Assembly: GCF_009858245.1 (NCBI RefSeq)
Contig: NZ_VMSB01000001.1
Coordinates: forward strand, 1,426,001-1,490,000
Source of the DNA: Ornithinibacter aureus
Lineage (GTDB): Bacteria > Actinomycetota > Actinomycetes > Actinomycetales > Dermatophilaceae
Direction: 5' to 3'
DNA length: 64,000 bases
Below are positions 51,332-59,998 of this stretch, one piece after another. The notes under the pieces are model-generated. The model made no database searches. It saw only the letters and a program-made list of their open reading frames with translations, and was not told where the DNA came from. The translations under genes and the position numbers were made by a program. Positions within the stretch are counted from its first letter, which is position 1, and each line of letters starts with the position of its first letter.

Positions 51332-52121
51332 CGCCCCCACCGAGGGCGAGCGCTGGTCCACCTGGGACGGCGCGACCCACGGGCCGAAACCGCGACCGCA
51401 CTGGGTGATCACCGACCTCGGCGCCGTCGAGGCCGACCTCGGCGTGCTGAAGACCGGCAAGGAAGCCGACGTGCACGTGCTGCGCCGCTGGGTTCCCGGC
51501 ACCGAGCGCCGCAGCACCATGGCCGCCAAGCGCTACCGCAGCGGCGAGCACCGGCTCTTCCACCGCGACGCCGGCTACCTGGAGGGCCGGCGGGTGCGCA
51601 AGAGCCGCGAGATGCGCGCCATGGCCACCCGCACCGAGTTCGGCAAGCAGCTCATCTCGGGACAGTGGGCCGCGGCCGAGTTCAGCGCGCTCGGCAGTCT
51701 CTGGGACCTCGGCCTGCCGGTGCCCTACCCCGTGCAGCTCGACGAGACCGAGATGCTCATGGAGTTCATCGGGGACGTCACCGGCCCGACGCCGGTGGCC
51801 GCCCCCAGACTCGTGGCGAGCAGGCCCGGCGCAGAGCTGCTCGCCGACCTGTTCGAGCAGCTGCGCAGCGCCATGCTCACGCTCGCGCACCACGGGTGGG
51901 CCCACGGCGACCTGTCGCCGTACAACGTGCTGCTGCACGACGAGCGACTCGTCATCATCGACTGGCCGCAAATCGTCGACGTCATCGGCAACCCGCAGGG
52001 CTTCGACTTCCTGGCCCGCGACGCGACGACGATGGCGACGTGGTTCACCCGGCGCGGCCTGGACGTCGACGCCGGCCAGTTCGTCGGCGACCTCGTGGCC
52101 GAGGCGACGACCCGCTTCTGA
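51267..52121 (+). CDS. RIO-like atypical serine/threonine kinase
   Basis: 284 residues. The ATP-binding part includes LGVLKTGKEADVHVLRRW and the Lys in TMAAKRYRSGEHRLF. The catalytic loop is HGDLSPYNVLLHDERLVIIDWPQIVD, in which D and N are the catalytic and metal residues and IIDWPQ replaces DFG, as in RIO1/RIO2 kinases. In archaea and eukaryotes RIO kinases mature the small ribosomal subunit; the bacterial role is uncertain. The GTG start follows GGAG by about six bases and lies within a possible leader ORF. It is followed by a Gfo/Idh gene after 28 bases. Confidence 0.88.
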   Translation: MAHQPFHLPAKQELFATDTSPDAPTEGERWSTWDGATHGPKPRPHWVITDLGAVEADLGVLKTGKEADVHVLRRWVPGTERRSTMAAKRYRSGEHRLFHRDAGYLEGRRVRKSREMRAMATRTEFGKQLISGQWAAAEFSALGSLWDLGLPVPYPVQLDETEMLMEFIGDVTGPTPVAAPRLVASRPGAELLADLFEQLRSAMLTLAHHGWAHGDLSPYNVLLHDERLVIIDWPQIVDVIGNPQGFDFLARDATTMATWFTRRGLDVDAGQFVGDLVAEATTRF

Positions 52122-52149
52122 GGTGGGCGGACGGCATACGATCAGCCGC

Positions 52150-53199
52150 ATGTCGTCCGCCCCCGCAGCCACCGCCGTCCTCGCCGCGTCAACGGTTCCC
52201 GACCCCATGGACGCCCCCGCGATCCGCTGGGGCGTGCTCGCCCCGGGCGGCATCGCCAACACCTTCGCGGATGCCGTGGCCACCGGGACGCGGTCGCGCG
52301 TCGTCGCGTGCGGGTCGAGGTCCCTGGAGCGAGCCCAGGAGTTCGCGCAGCGCCACGGGGTCGAGCGCGCTCACGGCTCCTACGCCGACCTCGTCGCCGA
52401 CCCCGACGTGGATGCCGTGTACGTCGCCAGCCCGCACAGCGAGCACCGCGATCACGCCCTGCTCGCCCTGAGGGCCGGCAAGCCCGTCCTCATCGAGAAG
52501 GCGTTCACCCGCAGCCTGCGCGAGGCCGAGGACGTCTTCGAGGCCGCCGAGGTGGGTGGCCTGCTCGCGGCCGAGGCGATGTGGAGCCGCTACCTGCCGC
52601 ACTACGACGTGATCGCCCGCACGGTCACCGCCGGCACGCTGGGTGACGTCGTGGTCGTCGAGGCCGACCACGGCCAGCTGCTGTACCCGGACGGCCCGGC
52701 TCGCCTCTCGCAGCCCGAGCTCGCCGGGGGGGCCCTGCTCGATCTCGGTGTCTACCCCGTCTCCTTCGCCGACCACGTGCTCGGGAGCCTCACCGACGTG
52801 ACGGCCCGCGGCGTCCTCACCGACCTCGGGGTGGACGCCACGACGACCATCGACGGGCGTGGGCCCGCCGGGGAGCTCGCCCGGCTGTGGTGCTCGATGG
52901 CCGCTGCCACCGCGTGCCCCGCGCGCGTGGTCGGCACGGCCGCGCGGCTCGAGGTCTCCGGCGTGTTCTACGCGGTCGACAGCCGCGTGCGCCTCGTGGC
53001 GCCGGACGACACCGTCCTCGACGAGTTCGTCGCACCGGTCCTCGACCACGGGTTCCGCTACCAGGCCGCGGAGTTCGCCCGGGCCCTGGCAGCCGGGCGC
53101 ACGCAGACGTGGTCGATGCCGTGGGACGCCACCCGTCGCGTCCTGGCCACCATGGACGAGACCCGTCGTCAGGTCGGGGTCGTCTACCCCGGCGAGTGA
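52150..53199 (+). CDS. Gfo/Idh/MocA family oxidoreductase
   Basis: 349 residues. The Rossmann N-terminus is IRWGVLAPGGIANTFADAV, followed by the family motif AVYVASPHSEHRDHALLALRAGKPVLIEKAF, where EK is the signature, and LAAEAMWSRYLPHY. The C-terminal domain includes GALLDLGVYPVSFADHVLG. These are NAD(P)-dependent dehydrogenases, often of sugars or dihydrodiols; the substrate cannot be told. ATG 52150 gives an N-terminal extension of about 20 residues before the Rossmann fold; ATG 52207 is an alternative start. Confidence 0.9.
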   Translation: MSSAPAATAVLAASTVPDPMDAPAIRWGVLAPGGIANTFADAVATGTRSRVVACGSRSLERAQEFAQRHGVERAHGSYADLVADPDVDAVYVASPHSEHRDHALLALRAGKPVLIEKAFTRSLREAEDVFEAAEVGGLLAAEAMWSRYLPHYDVIARTVTAGTLGDVVVVEADHGQLLYPDGPARLSQPELAGGALLDLGVYPVSFADHVLGSLTDVTARGVLTDLGVDATTTIDGRGPAGELARLWCSMAAATACPARVVGTAARLEVSGVFYAVDSRVRLVAPDDTVLDEFVAPVLDHGFRYQAAEFARALAAGRTQTWSMPWDATRRVLATMDETRRQVGVVYPGE

Positions 53200-53214
53200 C
53201 GCCTCACCGGGGTG

Positions 53215-54228
53215 TCAGCGCACGACGACCGTGCTCCCGATGGGCATGAGGTTCTTGTCCCAGATCATGTTGATCGCCGCGTTGCTCAGCCGGGCGCACC
53301 CGTGCGAGGCCGGCCACGGCGGGATGTTCGGCGAGCCGTGGACGGCAATGCCCTTGTGGAAGAAGCGAGGTCGCCACAGCTCCCCCAGCGAGTTGGTCAA
53401 CGGACCGTCGACCCCGCGGTAGACCTTGAAGGTGCCCTTCGGCGTGATGGCGACGGCGGGGTTGCCCGACGTGGAGGTGTACCTCTCACGGTTGCCGGTC
53501 GAGGTGTTCAGAATGGTCTTCACCGTGCCACCGCGCACGACGAGCAGCAGCTGGCGGTCGAGCACGATCTCGACGCCGTTGCCGGACAGCGTCGCCCGCG
53601 GTCGGATGCCGTCCGCGAGCGCCTTGGCGGTCTTGGGACCGACCGAACCGTCACGCGAGAGGCCGGCAGCCTTCTGCAGGGCGTAGACCGCCTGCTGGGT
53701 GAGGGAACCGAAACGGCCGTCCGGAGTGCCGAGCCAGTAGCCGAGCTCGCTGAGTCGCTGCTGGGTGGCCAGCACCTTGGGCCCGCGATCGCCGAGCCGC
53801 AAGGTGGTGCGGGGCTTGGCCGTCGGCGACGGGGAGGCACTGGGCTTCGCGGACGGCTTGGGCGACGGCTTCGTCGAGGGCTTGGGCGACGGCGCCTTCG
53901 TCGGGCTCGGCGCGGAGGACGTGGGGGCCGCACTGGTGGTCGGCGAGGGGGTGGTGGACGCGGGGCCCTGTGACGCTGTGGAGCTCTGTGACGCCGTGGG
54001 TGCCGGGCTGGATGCCGCAGTCGCGCTCGCCGACGGGGCGGCGCTGGACACGGACGGCGAGGGCGTGCCCGTGCCGACCGATGGCGGTGCCGAGCTGGTC
54101 GTGGCCGGCTGCGGTGCGGCTGCGTCGGAGGACCACGACGCGTCCAACCCCGCACATCCCCCGAGGACGAGCGCACCCGCGAGGGCCAGAGCGGGCGTCG
54201 CGGCGCGAACGCTCAGGGGACCAGGCAT
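53215..54228 (-). CDS. L,D-transpeptidase lipoprotein with peptidoglycan-binding domain
   Basis: 337 residues. A lipoprotein signal with lipobox LVLGGCAG precedes a long Ser/Pro/Thr/Lys linker (residues about 30-140). A PG_binding_1 domain follows (RLGDRGPKVLATQQRLSELGYWLG), then a YkuD catalytic domain with HGSPNIPPWPASHGCARLS, whose His and Cys are catalytic. It forms 3-3 cross-links or attaches proteins in the wall outside the membrane. It converges with the Gfo/Idh gene (15 bases). ATG 54228 is the start because the signal peptide begins there. Confidence 0.92.
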   Translation of the reverse strand: MPGPLSVRAATPALALAGALVLGGCAGLDASWSSDAAAPQPATTSSAPPSVGTGTPSPSVSSAAPSASATAASSPAPTASQSSTASQGPASTTPSPTTSAAPTSSAPSPTKAPSPKPSTKPSPKPSAKPSASPSPTAKPRTTLRLGDRGPKVLATQQRLSELGYWLGTPDGRFGSLTQQAVYALQKAAGLSRDGSVGPKTAKALADGIRPRATLSGNGVEIVLDRQLLLVVRGGTVKTILNTSTGNRERYTSTSGNPAVAITPKGTFKVYRGVDGPLTNSLGELWRPRFFHKGIAVHGSPNIPPWPASHGCARLSNAAINMIWDKNLMPIGSTVVVR

Positions 54229-54330
54229 CAGCGAAACTCCAGACGTGTCGAACCGACCAACGGGGCCATCATCCCTCACGCGAGGGCGCAGCGGGAGGAT
54301 TGGGGACTGGCGCGGCGGTGCGTGCCCGCC

Positions 54331-55203
54331 TCAGCCGCGGTCGGAGATGGCCTGCGCGGTCGCGATGACCTGGCGTGCGATCTCGACGTGCAGGTGCTCG
54401 ACCATGCGCCCTCGGTGCGTGACGACACCGCTGCCGGCACCGGCATCCCAGGCGGCCACGAGGGCGTGCGCGTCCTCGATCTCGGCCGGGGACGGCGCGA
54501 AGACCTCGTTGCACGGCCCGACCTGGCCGGGGTGGATGAGCGTCTTGCCGTCGAAGCCCATGTCGGCGCCCTGGCGGCACTCCGCGACGAACCCGTCGAG
54601 GTCGGTGACGTCGTTGTAGACACCGTCGAGGATCGCGACCCCCGACCGGCGGGCGGCCAGCAGGGCGAGTGACAGCGAGGTCAGGAGTGGCTGGCGTCCG
54701 GGCACGTGCCGGGCCCCGAGTTCCTTGACGAGGTCGTTGGTGCCGATCACCAGGGCAGCGAGCCGGGGTGATGAGGCAGCGATCTCGCCCACGCAGAGCA
54801 CCGCCGCGGGGCTCTCGATCATGGCCCACAGCCGGGTGTGCTCCGGTGCGCCGTGGCGCTCCATGGCGGCCACGAGGCCGAGCACCTCCTGCGCCGAGTC
54901 GACCTTGGGGACGACGATCCCGTCGGGGCCGGCGGCGCAGGCGGCGGCCAGGTCGTCGTCGTGCCACTGGGTGCCGCTCGCGTTGATCCGGATCGTCACC
55001 TCGCGCTGACCGTACTCACCCGAGCGCGCGGCCGCGCAGGCGTTGTCGCGAGCCGTGGTCTTGTGGTCAGGGGCCACTGCGTCCTCGAGGTCGAGGATGA
55101 GCCCGTCCACCGGAAGGGTCTTGGCCTTCTCCAGGGCACGCTCGTTGCTGCTCGGCATGTAGAGCACCGAGCGGCGCGGACGGTAGCCCGTCGCGGTGCT
55201 CAT
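54331..55203 (-). CDS. HpcH/HpaI family CoA-ester lyase (CitE-like)
   Basis: 290 residues. The barrel motifs are RSVLYMPSSNERALEKAKTLPVDGLILDLEDAVAP, REVTIRINA, GIVVPKVDS, MIESPAAVLCVGEIA and GKTLIHPGQVGPCNEVFAPS, with Arg and Glu residues for Mg and substrate. CitE-like proteins cleave malyl-CoA, citramalyl-CoA or similar, or act as malyl-CoA thioesterases. Its start overlaps the stop of the upstream lyase gene (ATGA), so the pair works together. Confidence 0.88.
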   Translation of the reverse strand: MSTATGYRPRRSVLYMPSSNERALEKAKTLPVDGLILDLEDAVAPDHKTTARDNACAAARSGEYGQREVTIRINASGTQWHDDDLAAACAAGPDGIVVPKVDSAQEVLGLVAAMERHGAPEHTRLWAMIESPAAVLCVGEIAASSPRLAALVIGTNDLVKELGARHVPGRQPLLTSLSLALLAARRSGVAILDGVYNDVTDLDGFVAECRQGADMGFDGKTLIHPGQVGPCNEVFAPSPAEIEDAHALVAAWDAGAGSGVVTHRGRMVEHLHVEIARQVIATAQAISDRG

Positions 55204-56285
55204 GCGTTCGCCCCGGCATCCGTCGTTCTCGTGGCACCGGCGTAGAGCTCGGCGAGCCCGGGATCATTGGCCGAGAGCCGGTCGGCGAGCTCGAGGATGA
55301 CCAGGCACTGCTTCAGGCTGGCGTCGTCCTCCATCTTCCCGTCGAGCATGACCGCCCCCGTTCCGTCACCCATCGCCTCCTTGACCCGCCGCGCGTGAGC
55401 GACGTCCTGCGCGCTCGGGCTGAACACGGTCTTGGCGATGGCGATCTGCGCGGGGTGCAGGGTCCAGGTGCCGACGCAGCCGAGGAGGAAGGCGTTGCGG
55501 AACTGGTCCTCGCAGGCGACGACGTCCGCGATGTCCCCGAAGGGGCCGTAGTAGGGGAAGATCCCGTGCATCGCGCAGGCGTCGACCATCCGGGCGATCG
55601 TGTAGTGCCAGAGGTCCTGCTGGAAGGTGGGACGCGCGCCGGTGATGTCCCCGTCGACGGGATCGACACGCACGAGGTAACCGGGGTGCCCGCCACCGAC
55701 GCGGGTCGTCTTCATCCGGCGGTCGGCCGCGAGGTCGGCCGGGCCGAGGCTGATGCCCTGCATCCGGGGGCTGGCACCGGCGATCGCCTCGACGTTCGCC
55801 ACACCGCGGGCCGTCTCGAGGATCGCGTGGACGAGGATCGGGCGGGTGAGCCCCGCCTTCGCCTCGAGCTGGGCCAGCAGCCGGTCGACGTAGTGGATGT
55901 CCTCCGGGCCCTGGACCTTGGGCACCATGATGACGTCGAGCCGATCGCCCACCTCGGTGACCAACGTCGTCAGGTCGTCGAGCACCCACGGTGAGTCCAG
56001 CGAGTTGATCCGCGTCCACAGCTGGGTGTGCTCGCCGAAGTCCGTGGCGCGGGCGATCTCCACCAGGCCTGCGCGAGCGGCATCCTTGTTCTCCGCCTTC
56101 ACGGCATCCTCGAGGTTGCCGAGCAGCACGTCGACCGTCCCGACGAGCTGGGGCACCTTGGCGGCCATCCGCGGGTTGCTCGGGTCGAAGAAGTGGATCA
56201 TCCGGCTGGGCCGCGCCGGCACCTCCCGCACGGGTGCGGGGGCGCCCACCGCGAGGGGCGTGAAGAAGTCCTTGGCGCTGCGCAT
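55200..56285 (-). CDS. L-malyl-CoA/beta-methylmalyl-CoA lyase-like protein
   Basis: 361 residues. It is also of the HpcH/HpaI barrel family but with the longer malyl-CoA lyase features: MIHFFDPSNPRMAAKVPQLVGTVDVLLGNLEDAVKAENKDAAR, VIMVPKVQGPEDIHYVDRLL, ILETARGVANVEAIAGASPRMQGISLGPADLAADRRMKTTRVGGGHPG and TWTLHPAQIAIAKTVFSPS. Such enzymes split malyl-CoA to acetyl-CoA and glyoxylate and methylmalyl-CoA to propionyl-CoA and glyoxylate. It heads a two-gene operon with the CitE-like gene; the ATG is at 56285. Confidence 0.88.
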   Translation of the reverse strand: MRSAKDFFTPLAVGAPAPVREVPARPSRMIHFFDPSNPRMAAKVPQLVGTVDVLLGNLEDAVKAENKDAARAGLVEIARATDFGEHTQLWTRINSLDSPWVLDDLTTLVTEVGDRLDVIMVPKVQGPEDIHYVDRLLAQLEAKAGLTRPILVHAILETARGVANVEAIAGASPRMQGISLGPADLAADRRMKTTRVGGGHPGYLVRVDPVDGDITGARPTFQQDLWHYTIARMVDACAMHGIFPYYGPFGDIADVVACEDQFRNAFLLGCVGTWTLHPAQIAIAKTVFSPSAQDVAHARRVKEAMGDGTGAVMLDGKMEDDASLKQCLVILELADRLSANDPGLAELYAGATRTTDAGANA

Positions 56286-56378
56286 GCGGGTCCCTTGTCC
56301 ACGAGGTCGGCGAGAAGCAGGTCTGCCGGGGCACGCTAGCAGCGCCGCGCGACAGGGCGTTGTGAGAGAGTTCACGGT

Positions 56379-56954
56379 GTGACGGATGACGCTTCCACGC
56401 AGGTCACGCCGGGTGCCCCGACCACCAACGTCACCCGGCTGATCCACGAGGCTGCGAGCAAGTCGGGCCTGCTCTGGGTCCGCGTGCCCGGCGCCGGTAC
56501 GCACCCGGTCTGGCACGTGTGGCACGACGACGGCGACGAGCGCGGCACCGGTCCGGCGGCATACGTCGTGTCCGGACCCGGCGAGCAGAGCCTGCCGTGG
56601 CTGCCCGACGAGGTGGAACTGGTGCTGCGCAGCAAGGACAGCGGTGGGCTCCTGCTCAGTGTTCGCGCGACGTCGCGCGAACTCACCCCCGCGGACGAGG
56701 AGGAGTGGGATGCCGCGGTGCAGGTCCTGCGACCCGAGCGCCTCAACGCGGTGGGAGACGTCGCGCAGCGGTGGGCGCAGGGGTGCACCATCCACGTGCT
56801 CACTCCCCACGGCCGGCTCGTCGACGGGCCCGGGGCCTACCCGACCGACTCCGGCAGCACACCGGTCCCGCCCGGGCCCGGGACCACTGCGCGGTGGCGT
56901 CCGTGGCACTGGCGCGGCCGGGCCGGTGCCCGCCGCAACACCTTTCCTGCCTGA
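56379..56954 (+). CDS. Actinobacterial hypothetical protein
   Basis: 191 residues from a GTG start. The N-terminal part reads NVTRLIHEAASKSGLLWVRVPGAGTHPVWHVWHDDGDERGTGPAAYVVSGPGEQSLPWLPDEVELVLRSKDSGGLLLSVRA and the C-terminus is Pro/Arg-rich. The order of strands, with WHVWHDD and AYVVSGPGEQ, suggests a beta-barrel such as an FMN-binding split barrel, but I do not recognise a named family. It lies just upstream of the MgtE_N/CBS gene on the same strand (37 bases) and is divergent from the lyase operon. Confidence 0.65.
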   Translation: MTDDASTQVTPGAPTTNVTRLIHEAASKSGLLWVRVPGAGTHPVWHVWHDDGDERGTGPAAYVVSGPGEQSLPWLPDEVELVLRSKDSGGLLLSVRATSRELTPADEEEWDAAVQVLRPERLNAVGDVAQRWAQGCTIHVLTPHGRLVDGPGAYPTDSGSTPVPPGPGTTARWRPWHWRGRAGARRNTFPA

Positions 56955-56991
56955 CCGCCTCGGCACCTGCCCACCCCGATAGCCTGTGCCC

Positions 56992-58287
56992 GTGAGCACG
57001 CCGACCCGCGCCTTCGTCGGCCGCCTGACCGAGTTGAACGTCTTCGACCCCCTCGGTGACCAGGTCGGCCGGGTGCGCGACGTCGTCGTGACGTTCAACG
57101 TCGCGCGGACCCGTCCGCGCGTCATCGGGCTCGTCGTCGAGGTCGCCGGCCGACGACGGGTGTTCGTGCCGATGACCCGGGTCACCTCCGTCGAGGGCGG
57201 TCAGGTGATCACCACCGGACTGGTCAACATGCGCCGGTTCGAGCAGCGCGGGAACGAGACCCTCGTGGTCGCCGAGCTGTTCGAGCGCCCCGTCGAGGTG
57301 CGCACCGAGGAGGGTGGGCTGCTCGCGGCCACCGTCGAGGACATCGGCATCGAGCAGCACGGCTCCCGGGGCTGGAGCGTGGCGCGCGCGTTCGTGCGCA
57401 CCGGCGCCCCCCGCGGCGGTCTCGGGCGGCTGGCCCGCCGACGGGGCGAGACCCGGCTCGTGGCGATCGAGGACGTCGTGGGGCTGCGCACGTCGAGCAG
57501 TGCCCAGAGCGCGGCTCGGCTCGTCGAGGCCTACGAGGACCTCAAGCCCGCAGACCTCGCCGAGGTCATCCACGACCTCACCCCGCAGCGCCGGGCCGAG
57601 GTCGCCGCAGAGCTCAGCGACGAGCGGCTCGCCGACGTCATCGAGGAGCTCCCCGAGGACGACCAGGTCGAGATCATCGCCGGCCTGCGGGTGGACCGCG
57701 CAGCCGACGTCCTCGAGGCGATGGAGCCCGACGACGCCGCCGACCTCCTCGCCGAGCTGCCCAAGGACCGTCAGGAAGAGCTCCTCGAACGCATGGACGC
57801 CGACGAGGCCGCCGACCTGCGACGCCTGCTGACCTACGACGAGAACACCGCCGGTGGGCTCATGACGACCGAGCCGGTGATCCTCGGGCCCGAGGCGTCC
57901 ATCGCCGAGGCCCTGGCCGTCGTGCGACGCCAGGAGCTGTCCACCGCCCTGGCCTGCACGGTCTTCGTCTGCCGCTCGCCGCTGGAGACCCCCACGGGTC
58001 GCTACCTCGGCATGGTCCACATCCAACGCCTCCTGCGCGAGCCCCCGCACAACCCGGTGGGCGGCATCCTCGACAAGGACGTCGAGCCCCTGCCCCCCGA
58101 CGCCACCTTGGGCCAGGTGACCCGCATGCTCGCGACCTACGACCTGGTCGGGGTGCCCGTCGTCGACGCCGAGGGTCACCTGCTCGGCGCTGTCACCGTC
58201 GACGACGTGCTCGACCACATCCTCCCCGACGACTGGCGCGAGGACCGGCACGACAGCGTGACGCCCGAGGGGGCCACCCGTGGCTGA
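56992..58287 (+). CDS. PRC-barrel / MgtE_N / CBS domain protein lacking the transporter domain
   Basis: 431 residues with three parts: an N-terminal PRC-barrel-like region (FVGRLTELNVFDPLGDQVGRVRDVVV), an MgtE_N superhelix of repeated VIEELPEDDQVEIIAGL and AMEPDDAADLLAELP units (about residues 170-280), and two CBS motifs (LMTTEPVILGPEASIAEAL and GVPVVDAEGHLLGAVTVDDVLDHI). No membrane helices are present, so unlike MgtE it is not itself a Mg2+ channel and may be a cytosolic Mg-sensing regulator. TAGCCT six bases before GTG 56992 suggests a leaderless transcript. It overlaps the DUF1003 gene. Confidence 0.87.
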   Translation: MSTPTRAFVGRLTELNVFDPLGDQVGRVRDVVVTFNVARTRPRVIGLVVEVAGRRRVFVPMTRVTSVEGGQVITTGLVNMRRFEQRGNETLVVAELFERPVEVRTEEGGLLAATVEDIGIEQHGSRGWSVARAFVRTGAPRGGLGRLARRRGETRLVAIEDVVGLRTSSSAQSAARLVEAYEDLKPADLAEVIHDLTPQRRAEVAAELSDERLADVIEELPEDDQVEIIAGLRVDRAADVLEAMEPDDAADLLAELPKDRQEELLERMDADEAADLRRLLTYDENTAGGLMTTEPVILGPEASIAEALAVVRRQELSTALACTVFVCRSPLETPTGRYLGMVHIQRLLREPPHNPVGGILDKDVEPLPPDATLGQVTRMLATYDLVGVPVVDAEGHLLGAVTVDDVLDHILPDDWREDRHDSVTPEGATRG

Positions 58288-58828
58288 GCGCGAGCGGCGA
58301 CCCCGCATCGACCAGCCCCGAGAGGGGGGCCGCCGGTTCACCGTGCCCTCGGTGTTCACCGAGGAGGCCTTCGGGGTCGTCTCGGAGAAGTTCGCCCGCT
58401 ACATGGGCACGCCCTACTTCCTCATCGGCATGACCCTGTTCGTGCTGATCTGGGTGGGCTGGAACGTCCTCGCCCCGCCATCCCAGCGGTTCGACAAGTA
58501 CCCGTTCATCTTCCTCACGCTCATGCTCAGCCTGCAGGCCTCGTACGCCGCGCCGTTGATCCTGCTCGCCCAGAACCGTCAGGCCGACCGCGACCGCTTC
58601 GCCCTCGAACAGGACCGCAGCCGCGACGAGCGCAACCTCGCCGACACCGAGTTCCTCACCCGCGAGGTCGCGGCCCTGCGGATCGCGATGCGTGACCAGG
58701 CCACCCGCGACTTCGTGCGCGGCGAGCTGCGTGACCTCCTCGACGAGATGGAGGAACGCGGCCTGGTGGTCACCCGCGCGCCCGAGCCCGACGAGGCCCC
58801 CGTCCGCTCCCCCGGTTCGCCGACCTAG
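58280..58828 (+). CDS. DUF1003 membrane protein
   Basis: 182 residues. Two membrane segments (YFLIGMTLFVLIWVGWNVLAPP, then YPFIFLTLMLSLQASYAAPLILLAQNRQ) followed by RDRFALEQDRSRDERNLADTEFLTREVAALRIAM identify DUF1003, a family with no assigned biochemistry. The GTG start overlaps the last eight bases of the MgtE_N/CBS gene, implying coupled translation; the two may form one membrane complex (inference). The Mrp gene follows after 10 bases. Confidence 0.9.
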   Translation: MAERERRPRIDQPREGGRRFTVPSVFTEEAFGVVSEKFARYMGTPYFLIGMTLFVLIWVGWNVLAPPSQRFDKYPFIFLTLMLSLQASYAAPLILLAQNRQADRDRFALEQDRSRDERNLADTEFLTREVAALRIAMRDQATRDFVRGELRDLLDEMEERGLVVTRAPEPDEAPVRSPGSPT

Positions 58829-58838
58829 ACTGGGGGCC

Positions 58839-59972
58839 ATGTCCCCCGTCACCCCCGACGCACTGCACGCTGCCCTCGAGACGGTCATCGACCCCGAGAT
58901 CCGCAAGCCGGTCACCGAGCTCGGCATGGTCGAGAGCGTGTCGGCCGACGAGTCCGGCCACGTCGCCGTCACCATCCTGCTCACCGTCGCCGCCTGTCCG
59001 CTCAAGGACACCCTGACCCGCGACACCACCGCGGCCCTGGAGAAGGTCGAGGGGGTCACCGGCGTCACCGTGACCCTCGGGGTGATGAGCGACGAGCAGC
59101 GAGCCGAGCTGAAGACGATGCTGCGCGGCGGCGTCGCCGAGCGTGAGGTCCCCTTCGCCAAGGCCGGGTCGCTGACGAGGGTGTATGCCGTCGCGTCCGG
59201 CAAGGGCGGCGTCGGCAAGTCCTCGGTCACGGCCAACCTCGCGGCCGCCCTGGCCGACCAGGGCCTGCGGGTCGGGGTCGTCGACGCCGACATCTACGGC
59301 TTCTCGATCCCGCGCATGCTCGGGGTCGAAGGGCGCCCGACCCAGGTCGACGACATGATCCTGCCGCCGCTCTCGCACGACGTGAAGGTCATCTCCATCG
59401 GCATGTTCGTGCCCGGCAACCAGCCGGTGGTCTGGCGCGGACCGATGCTGCACCGGGCACTCCAGCAGTTCCTGGCCGACGTCTTCTGGGGCGACCTCGA
59501 CGTCCTGCTCCTCGACCTGCCGCCGGGCACGGGCGACATCGCGATCTCCACGGCCCAGCTCATCCCGGGAGCCGAGATCCTCGTCGTCACCACCCCACAG
59601 CAGGCCGCTGCCGAGGTGGCCGAGCGGGCCGGCGCCATCGCGCTGCAGACCCACCAGCGCGTCGCGGGGGTCATCGAGAACATGAGCTGGCTCGAGCTTC
59701 CCGACGGCACCCGTCAGGAGATCTTCGGGTCCGGCGGCGGCCAGGAGGTTGCCGAGTCACTGACGCGCGCGATCGGCTCCGAGGTCAAGCTCCTGGGCCA
59801 GATCCCGCTCGACACCCGCCTGCGCATCGGCGCCGACGAGGGGATGCCGGTCGTCCTGGGTTCCCCGGACAGCCCGGCAGCCGTTGCCCTGCGGGGCATC
59901 GCGCGTGGCCTGGCCACGCGCTCGCGCGGGTTGGCGGGCCGATCGCTCGGACTCACCCCGGCCGGCCGCTGA
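58839..59972 (+). CDS. mrp: Mrp/ApbC family P-loop ATPase, iron-sulfur cluster carrier
   Basis: 377 residues. An N-terminal MIP18/DUF59 domain (ALETVIDPEIRKPVTELGMVESV and VTILLTVAACPLKDTL) is followed by the ATPase with Walker A SGKGGVGKSSVTANLA, VGVVDADIYGFSIPRMLG and LLLDLPPGTGDIAIS. Mrp/Nbp35-type proteins deliver Fe-S clusters; the CxxC usually near the C-terminus is not apparent here. TAGACT seven bases before the ATG overlaps the DUF1003 stop and suggests an internal leaderless promoter. It converges on tatB, as mrp does near the sigE region of mycobacteria. Confidence 0.93.
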   Translation: MSPVTPDALHAALETVIDPEIRKPVTELGMVESVSADESGHVAVTILLTVAACPLKDTLTRDTTAALEKVEGVTGVTVTLGVMSDEQRAELKTMLRGGVAEREVPFAKAGSLTRVYAVASGKGGVGKSSVTANLAAALADQGLRVGVVDADIYGFSIPRMLGVEGRPTQVDDMILPPLSHDVKVISIGMFVPGNQPVVWRGPMLHRALQQFLADVFWGDLDVLLLDLPPGTGDIAISTAQLIPGAEILVVTTPQQAAAEVAERAGAIALQTHQRVAGVIENMSWLELPDGTRQEIFGSGGGQEVAESLTRAIGSEVKLLGQIPLDTRLRIGADEGMPVVLGSPDSPAAVALRGIARGLATRSRGLAGRSLGLTPAGR

Positions 59973-59974
59973 CG

Positions 59975-59998
59975 CCGACCGGCCCCTGACCCGGTCGG
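59975..59998. terminator. Shared terminator between mrp and tatB
   Basis: CCGACCGG and CCGGTCGG pair around an eight-base loop, filling the 26-base gap between the two convergent stop codons. Confidence 0.7.
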
